This document shows, in pieces, positions 6,172 through 13,971 of a stretch of DNA of 29,306 nt. The notes under the pieces were generated by a model, which had not been told where the DNA came from, made no database searches, and worked only from the letters and a program-made list of their open reading frames with translations. The DNA is from a virus. The first letter of the stretch is position 1, and each line of letters opens with the position of its first letter. The DNA lies in IMG/VR virus record IMGVR_UViG_3300045051_000067, positions 1-29,306 of that record; one strand, written 5' to 3'. The position numbers were made by a program, and so were the translations under genes.

Positions 6172-8583
6172 ATGTATACAAACTTAACAACACAGTTTCC
6201 AAACCAGAGGCTTCCACTGACACAGAAAGGTAAAGAGTGGCGTGAGAGGCATCTAAAATGGGCTGAAAATGTAAGATATTCCAATAACGGAAAGATTAGA
6301 AAATCTCTATTAAATAAGAAAATTAACTTTGACTTATATGGGGGAAAGCTACATCTAAGTGATATTAAGATGTACTTAAACCCTTACAATAAAGTATCCT
6401 CATACATCCCAGATAAAATACAACATTACCCAGTAATGAACCAAGCTTTGGACCTACTTACTGGGGAGGAAGTTAATAGAAAATCTGAAATGACTGTTAA
6501 AGTTGCAAATGCAGAAGCTATCAGTCAGGTTGAGGAAACTAAAGCTAAACAAATAAGAGAACTTTTATTAGAATTTGTATCCAAGGATATACCAGAGGGG
6601 CAAGAACAACAAGAAGCCTCTGATCTAATAAAATATGCTAATTATAAATATCAAGATTTACGTGAGATACATGCTAACTGGGTACTGAATGATGCTATTA
6701 AATCAACTGATTTTTATAGGAAGTTACAGGAAGGTTTTAAGCATGTTACAATATGTGCTGAGGAAATTTACCTATTTGATATAGTATCTGGGGAACCTGT
6801 AATGGAATTATTAAACCCTAAAAAGGTTTATACATTCAGAGCTGGGCAATCAAGCAGAATAGAGGACTCTGACGTGATTATTATTGATGACTACTGGAGT
6901 ATAGGGAGGGTTCACGATACCTTCTATAACAAGCTAAAACCTGCCCATTTAGCATCATTAGACAGCATTACAGGGAATATGGCCAGTGGTTCTGGTAATC
7001 AGATTTGGATTGATGATACAAGGGGTTATATTTCCCTACCCTCAGATGATCCAAGTGAAAACTTAATTGATGGATTCTTAGGATATGCAAATGAACTAGG
7101 ATTACCACATTCAGATTATATTGATATGGATGGTAATGTTAGGGTTTTAAGGATATACTGGAAATCACAAAGGAAATTACTTAAATTAAAAAGATATGAT
7201 TTTGAAACTGGTGATACCATTGAAGAATTTGTATCTGAAAATTACACTCCAAATAAGACTTATGGGGAAGAAGTAGAAACTTACTGGGTTAATGAGTGGT
7301 GGCAAGGTACTAAGATTGGTAAAGATATTTATATTGAAATAAAACCTAAAGAATTACAATATAGAAGGAATAGTAATCCTTCAATATGTCATCCTGGAAT
7401 AGTTGGTCAGGTATATAATACTAACCAAATGAGGGCACAGTCAATGGTGGATAAGATGAAACCATTACAGTACTTCTATGATGCTACTATGGATAGGTTA
7501 AATAAGTTACTTGCTAATCATGTTGGTAAGGTAGCTGAGATTGATTTAGCTAAGGTTGCTTGGGATGATATGGATAAGTGGTTACATTTTATCCGTACAG
7601 AAAATATAGCTTATTTAAATAGTTTTAAAGAGTCTAATAAGGGGGTTGCTTCTGGACAGTTTAATACTGTTGGGGGGCACACTATTGATTTAGATCAAAG
7701 TGCCGCTATTGAATTTTACATGAATATGTTGGAGTACTTCCGTAGATCCATGTATGATATAGTAGGCATTACCCCACAGAGATTAGGTGAAGTTTCTAAT
7801 AGGGAAACTGTTGGTGGGGTAGAGAGATCTGTTACACAATCTAGCCATGTTACAGCAGAGTTATTTGCAGTACATGATAATGTTAAAAAGAGGTGTGCAG
7901 AGATATTAATGGAAACTGCTAAATATGCAGTAAAAGGTAATAAGTTTAAGGCACAATCAGTAAGTTCTGAAGGTGTTACAATATTTATGGATATAGATGG
8001 AGATGATCTATTAGAAAGGGATTATTCTATTTATGTTGAAAATGATTTGGATCTTAATGGATTACGTCAGAAAATAGAAGGTTTAGCTCAAGCATGGTCA
8101 CAACAAAGTGATATAGTTAGACCAAGTACATTATTAAGTATCTTTGAAGATAAATCAATTGGTTCTATCAGACAGAAATTACTTGATGATGAAAATGCTA
8201 AGATGAAGAGGGATAATGAACAATTCCAACAAAATCTTCAACAACAACAACAAGATTTACAAGCACGTAGTCAGAAGGAACAAGTAGATATTGAATTAAA
8301 ACAACAAGAACTTCAGTTGAAGGACCTAATGAACCAGAGGGATAATAGCACACTATTGCAGATTAAGATGATGGAAATGCAAGCTAATAGTGGGGAGAAT
8401 AATACTGGTGAAATTGAGAAATTACAACTACAAAAAGAGAAGTTAGATAAAGAAATTGAACTTAAACAAGAACAATTTAATAGAACTTTACAAGAAACAA
8501 TTAGAAGTAATAAGGCTAAGGAGCAGGAGGCTACAAGGCATAATCAGAAATTAGAATCAAAATCAACAAGTAAAACTAAATAA
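6172..8583 (+). CDS. Portal protein
   Basis: This encodes 803 residues. Portal proteins form the dodecameric ring at one capsid vertex through which DNA enters and leaves and on which the tail is built. Evidence is the position directly after the terminase, the size, and the mixed helical sequence with 'YPVMNQALDLLTGEE' (about 85-99) and 'IVGITPQRLGEVSNRETVGGVERSV' (about 528-552), a conserved-looking stem/clip pattern seen in portal proteins of crAss-like and T7-like phages. The last 125 residues (from about 678) are strongly coiled and Gln/Glu/Lys-rich, with runs such as QQQQQ, which would give a long C-terminal barrel or crown. Two small structural genes and the fibre genes follow within a few bases. 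Confidence 0.85.
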   Translation: MYTNLTTQFPNQRLPLTQKGKEWRERHLKWAENVRYSNNGKIRKSLLNKKINFDLYGGKLHLSDIKMYLNPYNKVSSYIPDKIQHYPVMNQALDLLTGEEVNRKSEMTVKVANAEAISQVEETKAKQIRELLLEFVSKDIPEGQEQQEASDLIKYANYKYQDLREIHANWVLNDAIKSTDFYRKLQEGFKHVTICAEEIYLFDIVSGEPVMELLNPKKVYTFRAGQSSRIEDSDVIIIDDYWSIGRVHDTFYNKLKPAHLASLDSITGNMASGSGNQIWIDDTRGYISLPSDDPSENLIDGFLGYANELGLPHSDYIDMDGNVRVLRIYWKSQRKLLKLKRYDFETGDTIEEFVSENYTPNKTYGEEVETYWVNEWWQGTKIGKDIYIEIKPKELQYRRNSNPSICHPGIVGQVYNTNQMRAQSMVDKMKPLQYFYDATMDRLNKLLANHVGKVAEIDLAKVAWDDMDKWLHFIRTENIAYLNSFKESNKGVASGQFNTVGGHTIDLDQSAAIEFYMNMLEYFRRSMYDIVGITPQRLGEVSNRETVGGVERSVTQSSHVTAELFAVHDNVKKRCAEILMETAKYAVKGNKFKAQSVSSEGVTIFMDIDGDDLLERDYSIYVENDLDLNGLRQKIEGLAQAWSQQSDIVRPSTLLSIFEDKSIGSIRQKLLDDENAKMKRDNEQFQQNLQQQQQDLQARSQKEQVDIELKQQELQLKDLMNQRDNSTLLQIKMMEMQANSGENNTGEIEKLQLQKEKLDKEIELKQEQFNRTLQETIRSNKAKEQEATRHNQKLESKSTSKTK

Positions 8584-8585
8584 TT

Positions 8586-8864
8586 ATGGGCAGTCATATA
8601 TCAAAAACAATACTAAGCGCAACTAGGAAAACATTTGGGGATGGGACTCAATATATTGTAGATGTAACTAATCCTTCTCCAACAGATGTTGTTATGGAGT
8701 GGTGTTACGCACTTACAGATATTACAGGGTTTGCTGCTTCAAGTAGTAGGCTTGATGGTTCTGGCGGAGCATTCCCAACAGAATTAAATGCTGGTATTGA
8801 ATTACCAAGTGGATTATCTGATATATCAGTAACATCTGGTAGTTTATTATGCTTTTATAAATAA
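8586..8864 (+). CDS. Small probable structural protein
   Basis: This encodes 92 residues, rich in Ser, Thr, Gly and beta-branched residues, so probably a beta-sandwich. It has no membrane segment and only two Cys. It starts 2 bases after the portal stop and lies ahead of the fibre genes. Small beta proteins at this place are often virion decoration or fibre-adaptor proteins, but the sequence alone does not prove it, and I recognise no family. Confidence 0.65.
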   Translation: MGSHISKTILSATRKTFGDGTQYIVDVTNPSPTDVVMEWCYALTDITGFAASSSRLDGSGGAFPTELNAGIELPSGLSDISVTSGSLLCFYK

Positions 8865-8869
8865 TAAGT

Positions 8870-9148
8870 ATGAAAACTGGATTTGGATTACCTCGTAGGG
8901 ATATTCTAGGTGGTGGTGGTGATGGTGGGCAAGTCCTTGTATGGATTTTAACACCAACAGGTTTAACTACCCCTAACAGTGTCCATATTTGGATGGATGA
9001 TAGAATTTTTGAGGACACGTGGATTTGGACAGAGGAAGTTATGCAATATAAATTCCCATTAACTACACATGGATTAACTCTTCCAGGGGTTACTTATAGG
9101 TGGGATGATACTAAACAATTTAAAGACAGCTTAATTTGGACCGACTAA
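8870..9148 (+). CDS. Small protein with a duplicated W-DD-F-D-IWT motif
   Basis: This encodes 92 residues. A Gly-rich stretch 'GGGGDGG' (14-20) is followed by a short beta-rich body. A motif occurs twice: 'IWMDDRIFEDTWIWTEE' at about 40-56 and 'YRWDDTKQFKDSLIWTD' at the C-terminus. Each copy has W, a DD pair, F, D and IWT in the same order. The duplicated aromatic/acidic repeat suggests two equal binding faces or two strands of a small repeat fold. It is probably virion-associated, given its place between the portal and the fibre genes. I do not know the family. Confidence 0.65.
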   Translation: MKTGFGLPRRDILGGGGDGGQVLVWILTPTGLTTPNSVHIWMDDRIFEDTWIWTEEVMQYKFPLTTHGLTLPGVTYRWDDTKQFKDSLIWTD

Positions 9149-9166
9149 TTTTAAAAATATAATATA

Positions 9167-9664
9167 ATGGCAAAGCAAACAATTGATAATCTTGACCTTG
9201 GATTAGAGGTTAGAACTAAAATAAATGAAAACTTTACGGAGTTATACAATACTCCATATAAAACAATTAAAAAAACAATTGGTGGAGTTGGTGTAGCAAG
9301 TTGTGATTTTAACTTTGTAACTGCTGAAGATCAAGTAGAGCAAGTAATTGATTTAGGGGCAATATTACCAGCTTTTGCAAGATTGGTAGATACATTTGTT
9401 GTAACAAATAATACTTTTACTGGGGCTGTATCTCTTGGAATAGAAGTTGGTACTACAAGTGGGGGAAATGAAGTTATTGCAACAGCAGATTTAATTACTG
9501 CTGGAGCTATTAATCAAATTGCAACAGGTAGCTCACCAAAACTAAATATTTCTGGAACTGCTGTACATATTTATGTAAGTGGTACTCCTGGAGCAAATTG
9601 GAGTTTAAATACTGCTGGTAAATTAACTATTTATATTTCTTATATAGATATTACAAACGTATAA
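9167..9664 (+). CDS. Short fibre protein sharing its N-terminal motif with the next gene
   Basis: This encodes 165 residues. Residues 1-27 contain 'LDLGLEVRTKINENFTELY', nearly the same as the start of the following 912-residue protein ('GLVVRTKLNENFTELY'). That G..VRTK.NENFTELY motif is common at the N-termini of phage fibre proteins and probably attaches them to the virion. The rest is a Thr/Val/Gly-rich beta protein (GTTSGGNEV, SGTAVHIYVSGTPG) without the repeats of the long fibre. It may be a short fibre, an adaptor for the long one, or a head-fibre subunit, since crAss-like phages carry head fibres near the portal gene. The name 'fibre' is inferred from the shared motif. Confidence 0.7.
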   Translation: MAKQTIDNLDLGLEVRTKINENFTELYNTPYKTIKKTIGGVGVASCDFNFVTAEDQVEQVIDLGAILPAFARLVDTFVVTNNTFTGAVSLGIEVGTTSGGNEVIATADLITAGAINQIATGSSPKLNISGTAVHIYVSGTPGANWSLNTAGKLTIYISYIDITNV

Positions 9665-9670
9665 TAGTCT

Positions 9671-12409
9671 ATGAGTCAACAACTTATAAATGCTGGGGAA
9701 ACTGGTTTAGTTGTCCGCACAAAATTAAATGAGAACTTTACTGAACTGTATGAAAAAAAGATTGATTTTTTCTATGGTTGGGGTTATCAGGACTTTGGTG
9801 CTGGAGTAATTAATAGTACAAGTGTAACTATTACTGCTAATAGTAATGGTACTGGTTATACTTTTGATTCCTCTAAACTAACAATTAGTAACTCAGCAGC
9901 TATAGTTAGAGTTGCAGATACAAATACAGTTCCTTATACTGGAACAACTACATTATTTTCCTCAAAAGTAAAGGCTACTGCACAGACAGGTGATTCAATT
10001 ACTTTATCTGGGATACCGCATGTTAATTGGGGAGCTTGTAGAATTTATTATTATTACAAGTATGAAGCAATACCTATAGGTTACCAAGCAGCACCACAGT
10101 TTATTTCTGCTCAGAAATTAGATGCTTTAGATGCTAGTTTTGTTACTGATGATGATGTTGCTACAAACTATGTTCCTTATACTGGAGCAAGTAAGAATTT
10201 AAATTTAGGTGTAAATTCAATTACTGCTGCTGTAGGAAAGTTTACTACTGGGGCAGCAGCTAGTACTATATTTTCTGGAGATGTCGATGGTCTAGGCAGT
10301 TGGAAAAGTTTGAGTGATGCTGGAATAGCCCCCTCTTCTGGCTCAGCTAACTATATTCAAAACCAAAGTAGTTCTGCCCAGACTGCTAATTTATGGATTA
10401 CTGGTGCAGCAACCTTCAACTCTACTATTCAAGCCACCACAGCCAAACTAACCAATCTAACAGACAATTTCTTACCAAAACACATCAACGATAGTGATGG
10501 ACTTGGTAATAGCGTATTTAAGGACGACGGCACAATAGCCACAATTGAGCAAAACTCAGTACAACCATTTACCTCAATAGCTGCTGGAGCTGTTGATAAT
10601 ACATTATATTTAATAGAGGGTAAGGTAGGAGTATTAGCCCCAGTCCCAACTAGTGAGCTACAAGTAAACGGGAGAATAAAAGCAGGCTATTCTTCGGTAG
10701 GTGGTGATATTGTTGGAATTGGAGGAAGTGGATATACGGGTGGCTTTCAAATGTGGAAAAACACAACTACGAGCAGGGCAAATATAGGCCTCACAGTGCC
10801 TGGCGGTTCCGCTGGAGACGATTGTGTTATTTCACGTTTTAATGGAAGCTGGATAAGCTCTATAACTATCCTAAATTCTAATGGAAACGTCGGCATAGGC
10901 ACAACTGCTCCTCCCTCCAAGATCACAGTGGCAGAAACAGGAACAGCATCCGTAAGAGGAATAACAAATTGGCAAGTATCAAACTCAACAGATGCTGCTA
11001 GGATGATATTCAGAAAAGACAGAGGTACAGTAGTAGGAACTCCTGCTGTTGTGCAGACTGGTGACAAGATGGCTATGCTTATTGGAGAGGCTTACGATGG
11101 GGCTAGTTATATACAATCAGCAGCTATTGAGATGGGTACAAGTGGTACTGTTGCAAGCACAAGAGTACCTAGTTACATTGCTTTTAGTACAAGCACAGAT
11201 GCAACTCCGAGTGTGTTGACCGAGGCTGTAAGAATTGATAATCAACAGAGAGTGGGGATTGGAACTAATAATCCAACCGCTAAAATGCAAATCGAGATTT
11301 CGTCTTTGGGAGGAACATCAACTGCTTTGAATACAAAATTTGTCTCAAACATAACAGGAAATAATATTAATATTGATAATATAGGAGATAGATCAACCAT
11401 TATAGCAACAAATGCAGATGCCGCATTTTGCTCATTCGATGCTTCAACTTCGACTTTTTCAAACTACAAAGTAAACCACATAGCAGGTTATCAGTCTAGA
11501 CAATCAATAGCTGCTACTGGCGGTTGTGGTTGGACTTGGGGGTTCTATGATGCTCCTGTAATTCAAAACGGACTAGTTGATTATAGATATGGAATTTCGT
11601 TGAGAAATCCAACTGTTAATAGCGGTGGATCACTTAACAATAATATCGCTGTACACATAGCTGATCAAACAACTGGCACAAATAACTACTCAATATACTC
11701 TGAGGGTGGATATAACTATTTTAAAGGTAACGTAGGAGTTGGTGCATTGCCTGTTGCTAGTTCGATATTTTTACTTAAAGGTAGTGACCCTAATGTTTTC
11801 CCCCTTACCTGTGAGTTAACAGGTACCGGTGCCAATAAATTTATTATCTATCCGTTTAGCGACGGTAATACATATTTGCAACATAACGGAAATGCTATAT
11901 TTTCAAATACTAGTAGTATTACTCCTCAGCTAGTAGTTGCAACTACTGGTAATGTTGGAATTACTACATCCTCACCAACTACCAAACTCTCCATATCAGA
12001 AAAAGCAGGTATTAATGAACTAGGTGGATACATGGTTAAGCTCACCAATAAGACAGGAGCAAACTCTATTAAAGGTACGGTTGTTTATGCTGATCCTGCT
12101 GTTGATAATGCTTTTGAGATTAATCCTATTGATGGAGATATGCCTATTGGAGTTGTTTATGAAAATGGTATTGCCGATGGGTCAGAATGTTGGGTAGTGG
12201 TATCTGGTATTGCTGAAGTATTACTAGTAGATGGACAAACCTCAACAAGAAGTTATGTAGCTTATTCAAGTAACTCTGTGGCTGGAAGGATAGATATTTC
12301 AGCTACAATACCAGCAGCAGCTACACATTTTAGGGAAATAGGTCATACTCTTGAGAGCAAAGCTTCGGGGACTTCTGTTCTTTGCAAATGTATTCTCCAT
12401 TTTAACTAA
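9671..12409 (+). CDS. Long fibre protein with VGIGT repeats
   Basis: This encodes 912 residues. The N-terminal attachment-like motif (about 11-27) is followed by two 'VPYTG' segments (about 92 and 165; the second reads NYVPYTGASKNLNLG), a hallmark of Bacteroidota phage fibres. Further on, five copies of a loose motif [KNR]-V-G-[IV]-x3-P-T-x-[KE]-[LMI] occur at residues 318, 406, 527, 687 and 761, about 75 to 160 residues apart, each starting a new beta unit ('VGIGTNNPTAKMQI', 'VGITTSSPTTKLSI'). The C-terminus (about 790-912) is a compact domain ending 'LCKCILHFN'. The protein should be a trimeric beta-structured fibre that contacts the host surface or decorates the head. The middle part, roughly nucleotides 10390 to 11800, uses visibly more C- and G-rich codons than its flanks, which suggests domain exchange. 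Confidence 0.82.
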   Translation: MSQQLINAGETGLVVRTKLNENFTELYEKKIDFFYGWGYQDFGAGVINSTSVTITANSNGTGYTFDSSKLTISNSAAIVRVADTNTVPYTGTTTLFSSKVKATAQTGDSITLSGIPHVNWGACRIYYYYKYEAIPIGYQAAPQFISAQKLDALDASFVTDDDVATNYVPYTGASKNLNLGVNSITAAVGKFTTGAAASTIFSGDVDGLGSWKSLSDAGIAPSSGSANYIQNQSSSAQTANLWITGAATFNSTIQATTAKLTNLTDNFLPKHINDSDGLGNSVFKDDGTIATIEQNSVQPFTSIAAGAVDNTLYLIEGKVGVLAPVPTSELQVNGRIKAGYSSVGGDIVGIGGSGYTGGFQMWKNTTTSRANIGLTVPGGSAGDDCVISRFNGSWISSITILNSNGNVGIGTTAPPSKITVAETGTASVRGITNWQVSNSTDAARMIFRKDRGTVVGTPAVVQTGDKMAMLIGEAYDGASYIQSAAIEMGTSGTVASTRVPSYIAFSTSTDATPSVLTEAVRIDNQQRVGIGTNNPTAKMQIEISSLGGTSTALNTKFVSNITGNNINIDNIGDRSTIIATNADAAFCSFDASTSTFSNYKVNHIAGYQSRQSIAATGGCGWTWGFYDAPVIQNGLVDYRYGISLRNPTVNSGGSLNNNIAVHIADQTTGTNNYSIYSEGGYNYFKGNVGVGALPVASSIFLLKGSDPNVFPLTCELTGTGANKFIIYPFSDGNTYLQHNGNAIFSNTSSITPQLVVATTGNVGITTSSPTTKLSISEKAGINELGGYMVKLTNKTGANSIKGTVVYADPAVDNAFEINPIDGDMPIGVVYENGIADGSECWVVVSGIAEVLLVDGQTSTRSYVAYSSNSVAGRIDISATIPAAATHFREIGHTLESKASGTSVLCKCILHFN

Positions 12410-12436
12410 ACTATAACTAAAATCAAATACTATAAA

Positions 12437-12467
12437 TTGTATAATTAACATTAAATATTTATTTTTG
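12437..12467 (+). promoter_or_regulatory. Promoter overlapping the start of the 131-residue gene
   Basis: TTG (12437-12439), a 20-base spacer and TATTTTTG (12460-12467) fit the Bacteroidota consensus. The first ATG of the next gene is at 12469, one base after the -7 box, so a transcript from this promoter would begin inside the open frame, near 12474. Confidence 0.6.
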
Positions 12468-12468
12468 T

Positions 12469-12864
12469 ATGGAACATAAAACCGGTTATACTATGGAAGA
12501 CTTTATGGACTCTGCTGGGCAGATATTAGAGAGTATAAAACAAGAACAAGACCATGCAAAAAAGATACAACTTGAAGCTAAGAAATTAATTTCAACTTTA
12601 AAAACGTTTTTTCTTGTGTTTGGACTTGCTGTAGTAGGTTGGGCAATAAGAATGGAAGTTAATGTAGCTAATAGACCAACATATAATGAGGTGGTTAGTA
12701 GAAAAGATGCTATTACAGTACATCAATTAAATACTACAAATATTGAAAGAATAGCTGCTGTGTTATCAGATACTACTACTAACATGGAATTGATAAAAAA
12801 ATACAATGATAATTATATGTGGATGGTAGAAAATATTTTTAATATAAACACCAGGGGAAATTAA
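12469..12864 (+). CDS. Single-pass membrane protein, unknown function
   Basis: This encodes 131 residues. A helical, charged N-terminus (10-45) leads to one hydrophobic segment at about 46-61 (KTFFLVFGLAVVGWAI), followed by a polar domain of about 70 residues likely outside the cytoplasm or in the virion. No Cys or lipobox is present. One transmembrane helix with a helical tail could fit a holin-, antiholin- or spanin-like role, or a membrane-interacting tail component. The promoter at 12437-12467 would place the mRNA start downstream of the first ATG; translation could then begin at Met9 (12493). Function is open. Confidence 0.65.
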   Translation: MEHKTGYTMEDFMDSAGQILESIKQEQDHAKKIQLEAKKLISTLKTFFLVFGLAVVGWAIRMEVNVANRPTYNEVVSRKDAITVHQLNTTNIERIAAVLSDTTTNMELIKKYNDNYMWMVENIFNINTRGN

Positions 12865-12865
12865 T

Positions 12866-13369
12866 ATGGCAACAACAATAACAATACAAGCAACAAGGTC
12901 TTTAGATCAGAGGAGTATTAATATTACCTCTGAAAGTTACCTAGACCTTATAACTTCAATAGATTTAAATATCTATACAACTACTTTAGCTACAGCAGAC
13001 GCAACTTATACATTTACTGCTGGGGAAGTTAGCACCTTTGTATCAACAGGAACTGTTACATTAACATTTGAACAGATATTTGGTACTGAGTTTATACAAG
13101 ATAATTGGTACATAGTTTATCTTACAGGTAATTCTGGTGATTATGTTTCTAACTATGATGGTTATGGAGTCTATACTTATGTTAAAACAAGGGTATTTGA
13201 GCAGGTAAATAGTCTCCATACACCAGAGTTTATTACTCAGACTATGGAGAGCCTATTTTTAAAAAAACTATGGCTAGAGGGCATGGAAGAATTAGATAAT
13301 AGTACAATAGTATCACGGGATATAAAGTTTAAAAAGAGACTGTCAGCACTTACTAAAATGTTAGCATAA
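12866..13369 (+). CDS. Probable structural protein with Ig-like N-terminus
   Basis: This encodes 167 residues. The first 105 residues are Thr/Ile/Val-rich alternating strands (TTITIQATR, TYTFTAGEVSTF, WYIVYLTGN), like a small Ig-type domain. The last 55 residues are helical and end basic (KFKKRLSALTKMLA). It starts one base after the previous stop and shares a TAATG overlap with the next gene. The beta-plus-helical layout and its place ahead of the giant fibre genes suggest an adaptor or baseplate-like role. I recognise no named family. Confidence 0.62.
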   Translation: MATTITIQATRSLDQRSINITSESYLDLITSIDLNIYTTTLATADATYTFTAGEVSTFVSTGTVTLTFEQIFGTEFIQDNWYIVYLTGNSGDYVSNYDGYGVYTYVKTRVFEQVNSLHTPEFITQTMESLFLKKLWLEGMEELDNSTIVSRDIKFKKRLSALTKMLA

Positions 13370-13971
13370 TGACACAAGATTATTTAAATAGTGAAATAGA
13401 ACTAACAAGTAAAATATTTCTTTATTATACTGAAAAAACATTAGACTATCTAAGGGTAAATAATGATAAGTATAAGAAGTGGTATAAGGATAGTTTACAA
13501 TTATCCTTTTTATTGTCTTTACTAAAATCTGTTGAAATAGTAGATATAGATACTAATGTAATTGGTTATAAAGAATTTACTGATAATATATTAGCTAAGA
13601 CTTTCTATAAAGTAAGGGAGTATTGGTTATCTGATATTGATGCTGAGTACTTTCCTGTTACTATTACTGATATTACAGTTACAGATATACAACCTCCTTA
13701 CTATCCATTTATACCAGATTGGAAAGAAGTCTATATTGACATTACTGAAGATAATACAACCGCCATAACACTACCATTTGTATATGCTAATATTGATCCA
13801 CAATCAATAATTATTTCTGTTGTAGGAGCTATGGATATAGTTAATATTGCTCCAGATAATGAGGAAGGTTGTAGGATTATTGATAATGTAATGTATTGGA
13901 ATTCCGGTAACTATTTCCATTTGGATTCTGGGGATAGAATATTTATTAAATATCTACAAATTACAGCATAA
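13369..13971 (+). CDS. Probable tail or adaptor structural protein
   Basis: This encodes 200 residues. The N-terminal 90 residues are helical and rich in Lys/Tyr (KYKKWYKDSLQLSFLLSLL). The C-terminal 110 residues are beta-type with Pro-rich turns (QPPYYPFIPDWKEVYI) and end 'GDRIFIKYLQITA'. It is joined by TAATG to genes on both sides, so it is made with the 1122-residue protein that follows. Such a helical-plus-beta protein could connect fibres to the tail, but this is inferred from position only. Confidence 0.6.
   Translation: MTQDYLNSEIELTSKIFLYYTEKTLDYLRVNNDKYKKWYKDSLQLSFLLSLLKSVEIVDIDTNVIGYKEFTDNILAKTFYKVREYWLSDIDAEYFPVTITDITVTDIQPPYYPFIPDWKEVYIDITEDNTTAITLPFVYANIDPQSIIISVVGAMDIVNIAPDNEEGCRIIDNVMYWNSGNYFHLDSGDRIFIKYLQITA

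Noticed and set aside
10600-12000. CRISPR array or tandem DNA repeat in the VGIGT region
   Set aside because: The repeats are at protein level, 75-160 residues apart, and the nucleotide copies differ strongly; they belong to a fibre fold.
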